Shown here: one piece after another, positions 7,513 through 14,584 of the stretch
Layout: each line of letters starts with the position of its first letter
How positions within the stretch are numbered: the first letter of the stretch is position 1
IMG/VR virus record: IMGVR_UViG_3300028196_000092
Span: 1-23,780 of that record
Length of the DNA stretch: 23,780 nucleotides
DNA from: a virus
Strand: one strand, 5' to 3'
Notes under the pieces: model-generated
Told to the model about the DNA's origin: nothing
The model's database searches: none
What the model saw: the letters and a program-made list of their open reading frames with translations, nothing else
Translations under genes and position numbers: made by a program

Positions 7513-7817
7513 TGTATTTACTTGCGATATCAGGAAAAGAAGAAGAAGGAGCATACTCTGTATTAGATGAGGATGGTGAGAAGGCACTATACCTTTTTGA
7601 GCAAGAGGATGATGCAACCCGATATGTTGGTCTTCTAGAGGCAGAAGACTACCCTGAGATGTCAGTGGTAGAAGTTGATGAAGAAATATGTATAAAGATG
7701 TGTAATGCATACAACTATAGGTATGTTATAATTACTGAAGATGATTTTGTAATCCCACCACGAGATAATGATTTTATTCAAAACAATCCGCTGGAAGAAC
7801 CTCCTATCGACAGGTAA
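7512..7817 (+). CDS. DUF3110 protein between gp47 and gp46
   Basis: 101 residues from the ATG at 7512, which overlaps the gene 47 stop as TAATG; an in-frame ATG at 7497 would add five residues but lies inside gene 47. MYLLAISGKEEEGAYSVLDE and LFEQEDDATRYVGLLEAEDY match the DUF3110 pattern known from cyanobacteria (strand, EDDATRYAxxLEAxxFP, acidic end). The biochemical function is unknown. Its final 50 bases overlap the start of gene 46 in another frame. A family centred on cyanobacteria placed inside the 47-46 nuclease pair suggests acquisition from a host, but codon use does not stand out by eye. Confidence 0.85.
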   Translation: MYLLAISGKEEEGAYSVLDEDGEKALYLFEQEDDATRYVGLLEAEDYPEMSVVEVDEEICIKMCNAYNYRYVIITEDDFVIPPRDNDFIQNNPLEEPPIDR

Positions 7818-9483
7818 CAACTGGACTGAGATTGATTTTACAGAAGCACAGACAAGTCTCATTGTAGGAACTAATGGCGCGGGTAAGTCAACCGTATTAG
7901 ACGCACTTACCTTCGTGCTGTTCAATAAACCATTCCGTAAGATCACCAAACCCCAACTCGTCAACACAGTGAACGAGAAAGAATGTGTTGTGGAGATTGA
8001 GTTCTCTACGGGTGTGACTGATTGGAAAATTATTCGTGGTATCAAACCAAATGTCTTTGAGATCTACAAGAATGGTGAGATGCTTGATCGGGCAGCAGCA
8101 AATGCTGACCAGCAGAAGTGGTTGGAAGAGAATGTATTGAAGATGAACTATAAGTCATTCACTCAGATTGTGATTCTGGGTAGTGCATCTTTCGTTCCAT
8201 TCATGCAACTCTCCGGTGCAAATCGTCGTGAGATTATTGAAGATCTGTTGGACATTAAGATCTTCTCATTCATGAGCAATATCCTACGTGAAAAGATTCG
8301 TAGTTCAAATGATGATATCCGTGAATTAACCATCCGTAAGGATCTGGTAGAAGAGAAGATTGATATGCAGAAGTCATTCATCTCTGATCTAGAGGAGACT
8401 GGTAAGAAGAATATCCAAGATAAAAAGAATAAGATTAAAGAGTTTGCTGGTAATGTAGATGACCTGGTAAAAGAGATTGAATCTCATGGAGATAAATTAA
8501 AAACTGTTGAAGACCAGATGGAAGTGTCTTCAGGTTCTGATAAGAAACTAAAGAAACTCGGAACACTTCGTGGTAAGTTGCAACAGAAAGTATCAACAAT
8601 TACTAAGGAACATAAATTTTTTGCAGAGAATACGGTATGCCCTACATGTGACCAGCATATCGAAGAATCATTTAGATTAAATAGAATTAATGATGCAGCA
8701 TCAAAGGCAAAGGAACTCCAACAGGGGTTCACGGAGTTGGAAGAGGCAATCAGACTTGAAGAGGAAAAAGAAAATCACTTCAAGGTTCTTTCTAAAGAGG
8801 CAACTAACCTAACGCATGAAATTTCTAAAGCAAATACTAGGATTTCAGGATTACATCACAGATCAAGAGATCTTGAAACGGAAATTCAAACTATTACCGA
8901 ACAACTTGAGAACCGAAATACTGAGCACCATGCATTAGAAAAATTAGTTACAGAACTGGAGGAACTCCAATCTAAACACTCCCAACAAAAAGAGAATAAC
9001 GTCTACAACGAATTTGCACATTCCTTAATGAAGGATGGAGGAGTAAAATCCAAAATTATTAAGAGATATCTGCCTCTTATGAATCAGCAGATCAACAAGT
9101 ATCTTCAGTTGATGGACTTCTATATTAACTTCTCTCTGGACGAAGATTTCAAAGAGACTGTAAAGTCCCCGATACATGAAGATTTTAGTTATGAATCATT
9201 CAGCGAAGGGGAGAAGATGAGAATTGACTTGTCTCTCCTCTTTACCTGGCGAGAGATTGCTAAAAGAAAGAACTCTGCTAGCACCAATCTCTTGATCCTA
9301 GATGAAATCTTTGATAGTTCACTCGATGGATTTGGAACAGAGTATTTCACAAAGATCATTAAGTATGTGGTGAACGATGCAAACGTCTTCGTCATCTCAC
9401 ACAAGACTGATGAACTGATGGATAAGTTTGACAATATCATAAAATTTGATAAAGTAAAAGGGTTCAGTAAAAAAGTCTCATAG
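7768..9483 (+). CDS. 46: Recombination nuclease ATPase gp46 (Rad50/SbcC family)
   Basis: 571 residues (T4 gp46: 560). Walker A GTNGAGKST is at 34-42. A long coiled coil (about residues 170-420) is split by a zinc hook CPTC (Cys291, Cys294), which dimerises two gp46 molecules through one zinc ion. The ABC signature SFSEGEK is at 477-483 and Walker B LLILDEIFD has Asp512 and Glu513. The ATPase drives gp47 nuclease activity. The start at 7768 is chosen because MILFKTIRWKNLLSTGN is the typical family N-terminus; this makes a 50-base overlap with the upstream DUF3110 gene. No ribosome-binding site is obvious, so translation is probably coupled. Confidence 0.97.
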   Translation: MILFKTIRWKNLLSTGNNWTEIDFTEAQTSLIVGTNGAGKSTVLDALTFVLFNKPFRKITKPQLVNTVNEKECVVEIEFSTGVTDWKIIRGIKPNVFEIYKNGEMLDRAAANADQQKWLEENVLKMNYKSFTQIVILGSASFVPFMQLSGANRREIIEDLLDIKIFSFMSNILREKIRSSNDDIRELTIRKDLVEEKIDMQKSFISDLEETGKKNIQDKKNKIKEFAGNVDDLVKEIESHGDKLKTVEDQMEVSSGSDKKLKKLGTLRGKLQQKVSTITKEHKFFAENTVCPTCDQHIEESFRLNRINDAASKAKELQQGFTELEEAIRLEEEKENHFKVLSKEATNLTHEISKANTRISGLHHRSRDLETEIQTITEQLENRNTEHHALEKLVTELEELQSKHSQQKENNVYNEFAHSLMKDGGVKSKIIKRYLPLMNQQINKYLQLMDFYINFSLDEDFKETVKSPIHEDFSYESFSEGEKMRIDLSLLFTWREIAKRKNSASTNLLILDEIFDSSLDGFGTEYFTKIIKYVVNDANVFVISHKTDELMDKFDNIIKFDKVKGFSKKVS

Positions 9484-9492
9484 GTATTACCG

Positions 9493-9699
9493 ATGACAAC
9501 CCCGAACTGGCAGCACCACTCCAAGAAGGATAAGAAACGGACTCTCAAACCACAAGCGATGAGGTCCCGGAAGGAAGCACTCAGACAGTTTAAGAAGAGG
9601 CACATGAACCCGCACAAGATGCGGGTTTCGTCGTATTATGAGTCCATACGAACGAACAACAATGACTGTTTCCCACGAGATCAAGTCACAACTTGCTAA
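9493..9699 (+). CDS. Small basic hypothetical protein after gp46
   Basis: 68 residues starting MTTPNWQHHSKKDKKRTLK, strongly basic in its first 45 residues (Lys/Arg about one third), as in nucleic-acid binders. No family is recognised. It begins 9 bases after the gene 46 stop. Its last 38-62 bases overlap the VWA gene that follows, and an 8-bp hairpin (9607-9627) lies within its codons. The C-terminal 25 residues, encoded in the overlap, look less constrained. It might be a DNA- or RNA-binding accessory to the replication genes, but this rests only on charge. Confidence 0.6.
   Translation: MTTPNWQHHSKKDKKRTLKPQAMRSRKEALRQFKKRHMNPHKMRVSSYYESIRTNNNDCFPRDQVTTC
9607..9627 (+). terminator. Perfect hairpin, possible attenuator or weak terminator
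   Basis: AACCCGCA and TGCGGGTT form an 8-bp perfect stem around the loop CAAGA. Only TTTCG follows, so the T-tract is weak. The hairpin lies inside the small basic gene and 11 bases before the first ATG (9638) of the VWA frame. It may be a leaky terminator, an RNA processing site or a translational control hairpin. Confidence 0.4.
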
Positions 9700-11803
9700 A
9701 CTTCTGGCAACCGAAGACTTGGTTGTGGAGAACAAGAATGTAGAGACTGCATGTTTCAATGTTCATACCCGTGTCCTGACTCTGCCCAATTGGAAGAATG
9801 CAACTCCTGTTGTCTATGACCTTCTGGTTGGACATGAGGTCGGACATGCTCTTTATACTCCTGATATCGATTGGATCGCAGATCGTAATATTCCCCCACA
9901 GTTCGTGAACGTTGTAGAAGATGTTCGCATTGAGAAACTGATGAAGCGTAGGTATCCCGGTCTATCCAAATCTTTTTTCCGGGGATATGAACAGTTAAGT
10001 GGTGAAGACTTCTTCCAGACTAATGATGAAGATATGTCTCTGTTCAACCTGGCAGACAAGATTAATCTGTTTTATAAGATCGGTAACTTTATAGAAGTTC
10101 CCTTTGATAATGATGTAGAGAAAGATTTGATGAAGCGGTCTGGCGAGACCGAGACCTTTGAGGAAGTATTGGATATTGCAGAAGAGATTTACAAGTATTG
10201 CCTAGACCAGAAAGAACAAGAGAGTAAGATCAACTTCGATAATCACGAGATGCCTCAGGGTTCATCTGGTGATAATGATGGGGAAGATGGAGAGCAGGAG
10301 CAAGAATATACTTCAGGTGGGGGTGATACTGAATCTTCTGAATCCGAAGAGACCAGTGATGATATGTCTGATATTAATGATCAGCAGCAGGGTATGTCTG
10401 GGGGTGTAACTTCTAGTCCTGATGTTAAGACTATGAGCGCATTTGATGATGCTGTTCGTGAGAATCTACTGGATCAGGATTGTCGTGATAATGTATATGC
10501 AGAACTTCCAGAGTTGGATCTTAATAAGATTATTATCCCAAACTCTAAAATTCATCAGTTGTGTGTAGAGCAATGGTCAGAAGAATCTACGGCACCAATG
10601 TTCCTAGAATATGTTGATGAGGCATTTAACAAGTTCAAGCGTAGTGCTCAGAAAGAAGTCAACTATCTGGTGAAAGAGTTTGAATGCCGTAAGTCTGCTG
10701 CTGCATATGCTCGTGCATCAACTTCTAAGACTGGAGTTCTCGATTGCACCAAACTTCATACATACAAATACAATGAAGACCTATTCAAGAAGGTCACAAC
10801 ATTTGCTGATGGTAAGAATCACGGTCTAGTATTCGTACTTGACTGGTCCGGTTCTATGGGCAACGTGATGCTTGATACCATGAAGCAACTCTTTAACCTC
10901 GTCTGGTTCTGTAAAAAGGTTGGTATTCCTTTCGATGTCTATGCATTCACTAACGACTATCCTCGTGACGACGGGATGGGTATTGCTGAATTATCCTACA
11001 AAAAGAAAAACGGACTAGTTCGTATTGGTGAGACATTCTCAATGTTGAACGTTCTCACTAGTAAAGTAAAGTCTAAAGAACTAGAACAGCAGATGCTACA
11101 CCTGTTCCGTATGGGATATCACTTCAGTGCTAATTGGGGAGTACCATATGGTATTCCTGTGGGGTTGTATCTTTCTGGAACTCCTCTCAATGAGGCATTG
11201 ATTACTCTAAAGCAGATCATTCCTGAATTTAAGTCTAATAACAATGTAGAGAAAGTTCAGTGTGTAATCCTGACTGATGGTGAGGCACCTCCTCTCAAGT
11301 ATCATAAAGAGTTTATGGGTCGATTCCAACATAGTGTTGAACCATATCTTGGAGTCAATAGTCTTAATGGAGATTCATTTATCCGTGATCGTAAAACAGG
11401 ACACACCTATTCTATGATGCAAGACTGGAATGATCAGTCAAGATTCAGTCATACTAGTTCGATGCTCAAACTTCTTCGTAATCGTATGCCTTCAGTCAAC
11501 TTTATTGGTATTCGTGTTCTTGCTTCTCGTGATGCAAACTGCTTCATCCGTCAACATTCACCAGACTTTAAAGAATACGATAGAATTTCACGTCAATGGA
11601 AAAGGGAGAAGTCATTCACTCTTACTGAATCTGGATACCATAAGTACTTCGGGTTGTCTTCAACTGCAATGAATCAGGATACAGAGTTTGAAGTCAAAGA
11701 GGACGCTACAAAATCACAGATCAAGACTGCTTTCGTCAAGAGTCTGAGAACTAAGAAGATGAATAAAAGAATCTTAGGTGAGTTTATTGAACTCATTGCA
11801 TAA
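9662..11803 (+). CDS. CobT-like VWA protein with N-terminal HExxH metallopeptidase motif
   Basis: 713 residues from 9662 (MTVSHEIKSQLAKLLATEDL); an in-frame ATG at 9638 adds eight, and neither has a clear ribosome-binding site. The N-terminal domain has LLVGHEVGHALYTPD (His58, Glu59, His62) and NVVEDVRIEKL (Glu86, probable third ligand), a zinc metallopeptidase-like layout as in DUF2201_N/CobT-like proteins. An acidic Ser/Glu/Asp linker (about 205-265) precedes a VWA domain with an intact metal site: DWSGS (Asp394, Ser396, Ser398), a Thr near 507 and TDGEAPP (Asp539). VWA proteins of this type work with MoxR/CobS AAA+ ATPases, and a CobS-like gene lies downstream. Cyanophage cobS/cobT-like genes are often called cobaltochelatase-related; the HExxH motif equally fits a protease or remodelling pair. 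Confidence 0.85.
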   Translation: MTVSHEIKSQLAKLLATEDLVVENKNVETACFNVHTRVLTLPNWKNATPVVYDLLVGHEVGHALYTPDIDWIADRNIPPQFVNVVEDVRIEKLMKRRYPGLSKSFFRGYEQLSGEDFFQTNDEDMSLFNLADKINLFYKIGNFIEVPFDNDVEKDLMKRSGETETFEEVLDIAEEIYKYCLDQKEQESKINFDNHEMPQGSSGDNDGEDGEQEQEYTSGGGDTESSESEETSDDMSDINDQQQGMSGGVTSSPDVKTMSAFDDAVRENLLDQDCRDNVYAELPELDLNKIIIPNSKIHQLCVEQWSEESTAPMFLEYVDEAFNKFKRSAQKEVNYLVKEFECRKSAAAYARASTSKTGVLDCTKLHTYKYNEDLFKKVTTFADGKNHGLVFVLDWSGSMGNVMLDTMKQLFNLVWFCKKVGIPFDVYAFTNDYPRDDGMGIAELSYKKKNGLVRIGETFSMLNVLTSKVKSKELEQQMLHLFRMGYHFSANWGVPYGIPVGLYLSGTPLNEALITLKQIIPEFKSNNNVEKVQCVILTDGEAPPLKYHKEFMGRFQHSVEPYLGVNSLNGDSFIRDRKTGHTYSMMQDWNDQSRFSHTSSMLKLLRNRMPSVNFIGIRVLASRDANCFIRQHSPDFKEYDRISRQWKREKSFTLTESGYHKYFGLSSTAMNQDTEFEVKEDATKSQIKTAFVKSLRTKKMNKRILGEFIELIA

Positions 11804-11806
11804 ATA
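11799..11806 (+). promoter_or_regulatory. Late-promoter-like CATAAATA
   Basis: CATAAATA matches 7 of 8 positions of T4 late TATAAATA. It spans the stop codon of the VWA gene and lies 24 bases before the next ATG (11831). It would give late expression of the small helix-extension-helix protein that ends at its own terminator. Confidence 0.45.
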
Positions 11807-11830
11807 TCTAAAACTTCAGTATTTAAAGTT

Positions 11831-12049
11831 ATGTCTAAATTCGGAGACTTACTCAAGGGAAAGAAAGAAGCACCAGCACCTGCTGCTCCTACCCCTCCTG
11901 CACCCGTAGCAGTGCCTACACCTGCTGCTAAGACAATGGGTGATATGTCCAAAATTGAACTTGAAGAACTTGGACGCACTAAGGGTATCGAACTTGACCG
12001 CCGCAAGAGCAAGTCGAAACTCATCAAGGAACTCAAAAACATTGATTGA
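11831..12049 (+). CDS. Small protein with Pro/Ala linker and SAP/HeH-like C-terminus
   Basis: 72 residues. A short basic start (MSKFGDLLKGKKE) is followed by a Pro/Ala/Val-rich linker (residues 14-34) and then MSKIELEELGRTKGIELD with RRKSKSKLIKEL. That last part fits a helix-extension-helix (SAP, LEM or Rho-N-like) unit: helix, turn with KGIEL, basic helix. Such units bind DNA or RNA, or tether proteins to nucleic acid. It sits between the VWA and CobS-like genes but has its own late-type box upstream and a terminator downstream. No ribosome-binding site is obvious. The domain call is by pattern only. Confidence 0.7.
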   Translation: MSKFGDLLKGKKEAPAPAAPTPPAPVAVPTPAAKTMGDMSKIELEELGRTKGIELDRRKSKSKLIKELKNID

Positions 12050-12070
12050 ACCAGTCTCACAACTGTCTAC

Positions 12071-12097
12071 AGGGGGTCCACAAGACCTCCTTTTTAT
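12071..12097 (+). terminator. Intrinsic terminator before the cobS-like gene
   Basis: AGGGGGTC (12071-12078), loop CACAA, GACCTCCT (12084-12091) gives an 8-bp stem with one G-T pair, followed by TTTTTATT. It lies 21 bases after the small helix-extension-helix gene. Confidence 0.82.
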
Positions 12098-12105
12098 TGT
12101 ATAAT
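12077..12105 (+). promoter_or_regulatory. Promoter candidate overlapping the terminator
   Basis: A perfect TATAAT (12100-12105) stands 17 bp after TCCACA (12077-12082, 4 of 6 matches to TTGACA), inside the terminator stem. Transcription would start near 12112, about 24 bases before the cobS-like ATG. The leader has no ribosome-binding site. Confidence 0.5.
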
Positions 12106-12135
12106 AACTTCAGTTGAAACAAAACACACAACATC

Positions 12136-13263
12136 ATGTCTCTTTCTTCTGAGTACATTCGCACTTCACTTCAATCCATGTATGGCGATTCCGTCACTAG
12201 TGGCGATATCCGAGCATGGTGTGCAATGAATGGTGCTAACTATCAAACTGTTTCTAAGAAAATTGATGAATATAAGACTAGTCGTGGTAAGTGGAATCTG
12301 AGTGTGCCTGAACAACTTGAGCAAACTTATCAGGCACCCCCTGCTATGCCTGCAATTGAACAGAATCTAATTCCTGATAAAGATGATACCTTCGTCAAGT
12401 TTGGTAACTTTGGTGATCTTAAAAAAATTATTCAATCTCGTCTATTCTATCCAGCATTCATTACTGGTCTTTCTGGAAATGGTAAAACGTTCTCGGTTGA
12501 GCAAGCATGTGCTCAACTTGGTAGAGAACTTATCCGTGTAAATATTACTATTGAAACTGATGAAGATGATCTTATTGGCGGTTTCCGTCTTGTTAATGGC
12601 GAAACCGTCTGGCACAATGGCCCAGTCGTTGAAGCACTCCAGCGAGGAGCTGTCCTGCTCCTTGACGAGATCGACCTTGCCTCTAATAAAATTCTCTGTC
12701 TCCAGTCTATCCTTGAAGGAAATGGAGTCTTCCTTAAAAAGATTGGACAGTTTGTCCGCCCCAGTGCAGGTTTCAACGTCATCGCAACCGCAAACACTAA
12801 AGGTAAGGGTTCAGACGATGGACGATTCATTGGAACTAACGTGCTCAACGAAGCATTCCTTGAGCGATTCCCAGTAACACTTGAGCAACAATATCCCAGC
12901 GTCAAGACCGAACAGAAGATTCTTGAGAACGTTGCTCAGACTCTGAGTGTCGATGATGTAGACTTCTGTAAGCATCTGGTCGATTGGGGTGACATCATCC
13001 GTAAAACCTTCTATGATGGTGGTATTGAAGAAATCATCAGCACCCGTCGTCTGGTCCACATTGTCCGTGCTTACAGCATCTTCAACGATAAGGCAAAGGC
13101 AATCCAAGTTTGCGTCAATCGCTTTGATGATGAAACTAAGCAAGCATTTCTAGAATTGTACGACAAGGTTGATGGTGACTTTATGGTTCCCAATCCTAAT
13201 GTGCCTGAAGAGACTATAGTTTCTATTCACAATAACGTCATTGACAATTCTATGGAATTTTGA
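12136..13263 (+). CDS. cobS: CobS/MoxR-type AAA+ ATPase
   Basis: 375 residues. An N-terminal region (1-80, with YGDSVTSGDIRAWCAMNGA) precedes an AAA+ core: Walker A GLSGNGKT (111-118), Walker B LLLDEID (Asp177, Glu178), a pre-sensor insert with GPVVEAL, sensor 1 ATANTKGKG (217-225) and arginine finger ERF (Arg244). The D-D-L-I-GG and HNGPVVEALQRGA features are typical of CobS/MoxR rings. CobS is the ATPase of aerobic cobaltochelatase in cobalamin synthesis and cobS is widespread in cyanophages; MoxR relatives remodel proteins with VWA partners. The nearby VWA/HExxH gene is the likely partner. No phage CobN is seen here. The gene ends at a TGA lying between the -35 and -10 elements of the next promoter. 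Confidence 0.92.
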   Translation: MSLSSEYIRTSLQSMYGDSVTSGDIRAWCAMNGANYQTVSKKIDEYKTSRGKWNLSVPEQLEQTYQAPPAMPAIEQNLIPDKDDTFVKFGNFGDLKKIIQSRLFYPAFITGLSGNGKTFSVEQACAQLGRELIRVNITIETDEDDLIGGFRLVNGETVWHNGPVVEALQRGAVLLLDEIDLASNKILCLQSILEGNGVFLKKIGQFVRPSAGFNVIATANTKGKGSDDGRFIGTNVLNEAFLERFPVTLEQQYPSVKTEQKILENVAQTLSVDDVDFCKHLVDWGDIIRKTFYDGGIEEIISTRRLVHIVRAYSIFNDKAKAIQVCVNRFDDETKQAFLELYDKVDGDFMVPNPNVPEETIVSIHNNVIDNSMEF

Positions 13264-13269
13264 TATAAT
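13241..13269 (+). promoter_or_regulatory. Exact-consensus sigma70 promoter with extended -10
   Basis: TTGACA (13241-13246), a 17-bp spacer and TATAAT (13264-13269), with TG at 13261-13262 forming an extended -10. Every consensus position matches. It straddles the cobS stop (13261-13263) and the start of the DUF3310 gene. Expected transcript start is about 13276, so the ATG at 13268 would be absent from this transcript. Confidence 0.82.
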
Positions 13270-13714
13270 GACGAATGCTTGGTCCCTACTTTATGATGAA
13301 ATGATAGAACATTCAAAGTATTATTACGATTACGATCGTAATAGAGATGCATCAGATCCATCCATGCCGCCATGGGGTCATAGTGATCTAGAATACCAAA
13401 TCAACCTTGATATGAATAACGAATCCAACCGATACAAATATAGTGAGGTAGAAATCCTCAAAGAAATCTCAGAGTACATTTCGGGAACATATCAACAGCA
13501 CTATTCTGCTGGTGATGATAAGATTCAAACTCTCGATCTTATTGAAGCTTGTGGTGATGGTGAGGCATTTTGCCGATCCAATATCCTCAAGTATGCCTCT
13601 CGCTACGATAAGAAGGGCACTGCCCGACGTGACATTATGAAGATTCTGCATTATGCTGTTCTTCTAATGCACTTCAATGACAAAAACGCCAAACGTGAAA
13701 CTTACAATCAATGA
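13268..13714 (+). CDS. DUF3310-like protein upstream of the clamp
   Basis: 148 residues from the ATG at 13268 (MTNAWSLLYDEMIEHSKYYY); a TTG at 13241 and an ATG at 13301 are other possible starts. The C-terminal half, LDLIEACGDGEAFCRSNILK then YASRYDKKGTARRDIMKILH, fits DUF3310, a short helical domain common in phages whose role is unsettled. The N-terminal 60 residues are rich in Tyr, Asp and Asn and unassigned. The start overlaps the -10 element of an exact-consensus promoter, so a transcript from it would lack this ATG and might use 13301 or serve gene 45 instead. The stop overlaps the gene 45 start (ATGA). Confidence 0.8.
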   Translation: MTNAWSLLYDEMIEHSKYYYDYDRNRDASDPSMPPWGHSDLEYQINLDMNNESNRYKYSEVEILKEISEYISGTYQQHYSAGDDKIQTLDLIEACGDGEAFCRSNILKYASRYDKKGTARRDIMKILHYAVLLMHFNDKNAKRETYNQ

Positions 13715-14385
13715 CTATGAAACTGTCTGAAAAAACTGTCAACCTCCTCAAGAACTTTGCTTCTATCAATCAGTCTATTGCATTCAAGAAAGGCAATACT
13801 CTCCGCACCATGTCTGTGATGAAGAATATCCTGGCAGAGGCAGAGATTGAAGAAGAGATTCCTCAGGACTTTGCAATTTACGACCTGGTGCAATTCCTGA
13901 ATGGTGTTACTCTACACGACAACCCTTCTATTGAATTCCCTAACCAGTCAAACCTGACCATCCGTGAGGGCAAGGACCGTAAGACGAAGTACTTCTTTGC
14001 AGACCCCAGTGTGATTGTTTCTCCGCCTGAGAAGTCTATTCAACTGCCCACAGAAGACGTTTGCTTTAAACTTGATAGCACCCAACTACAGTCGCTCCTG
14101 AAGGCATCTGCGGTCTATCAACTCCCAGATTTGGTTGCAGTTGGGGAAGCAGGTGTCGTTAAATTGGTCGTTCGTGATAAAAAGAATGACACATCTAATG
14201 AGTATTCGATCACCGTTGGAGAAACTAATCTTGAGTTTGCTTTTAACTTCAAGGTTGAGAACATCAAGATTCTCCCTGGAACATACGAGGTTGTTATCTC
14301 CCAGAAATTGTTGGCAAGATTTGTTAACAACAACTTTAACCTGACATACTTTATTGCACTTGAACCCGACTCAACGTTTGGCTGA
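13711..14385 (+). CDS. 45: Sliding clamp gp45
   Basis: 224 residues (T4 gp45: 228). MKLSEKTVNLLKNFASINQS matches the T4 N-terminus (MKLSKDTTALLKNFATINSG) and FAIYDLVQFLNGVTL matches T4 FDVAIYDLNGFLGIL; the C-terminus ends ALEPDSTFG (T4 ALEADSTHDF). The trimeric ring tethers gp43 to DNA and, in T4, activates gp55-dependent late transcription as a mobile enhancer. The ATG at 13711 overlaps the preceding stop (ATGA); the ATG two codons later (13717) aligns with the T4 start and is equally likely. It is the first core gene after the exact-consensus promoter at 13241-13269. Confidence 0.96.
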   Translation: MTMKLSEKTVNLLKNFASINQSIAFKKGNTLRTMSVMKNILAEAEIEEEIPQDFAIYDLVQFLNGVTLHDNPSIEFPNQSNLTIREGKDRKTKYFFADPSVIVSPPEKSIQLPTEDVCFKLDSTQLQSLLKASAVYQLPDLVAVGEAGVVKLVVRDKKNDTSNEYSITVGETNLEFAFNFKVENIKILPGTYEVVISQKLLARFVNNNFNLTYFIALEPDSTFG

Positions 14386-14392
14386 TGTCCCT

Positions 14393-14584
14393 ATGAGGAT
14401 AATAGGCAGTGGTCTTGTGATCCTTGCCTATTTTATTATTCTCCATGTAAACACAACTGTAGGTGTCGGTCTCCAAATGATTGGAGATAGTATATCGATT
14501 CCTTACTTTATACGGACAAAATCCTGGGATGTTGTTACTATGATATCATTCCTATTAGTGATTTCCCTAACACATTTATTATGA
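14393..14584 (+). CDS. Small two-helix membrane protein
   Basis: 63 residues from the ATG at 14393 (MRIIGSGLVILAYFIILHV). Two hydrophobic segments, about residues 3-19 and 44-62, flank a short polar or amphipathic loop that contains IPYFIRTKSWD. This predicts two membrane-spanning helices. An upstream TTG in frame (14354) lies inside gene 45 and is not needed. The gene lies between the clamp and clamp-loader genes and overlaps the next start by ATGA. I recall similar small membrane proteins at this position in other cyanophages but no function; it could affect the host envelope or anchor part of the replication machinery. Confidence 0.7.
   Translation: MRIIGSGLVILAYFIILHVNTTVGVGLQMIGDSISIPYFIRTKSWDVVTMISFLLVISLTHLL

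Noticed and set aside
12513-12905. 130-codon open frame on the - strand inside the cobS-like gene
   Set aside because: Antisense to the AAA+ core motifs, low-complexity Ser/Arg-rich, no start signal.
14354-14392. TTG extension of the two-helix membrane protein into gene 45
   Set aside because: Adds a polar segment with no start signal; the ATG at 14393 places the first helix properly.
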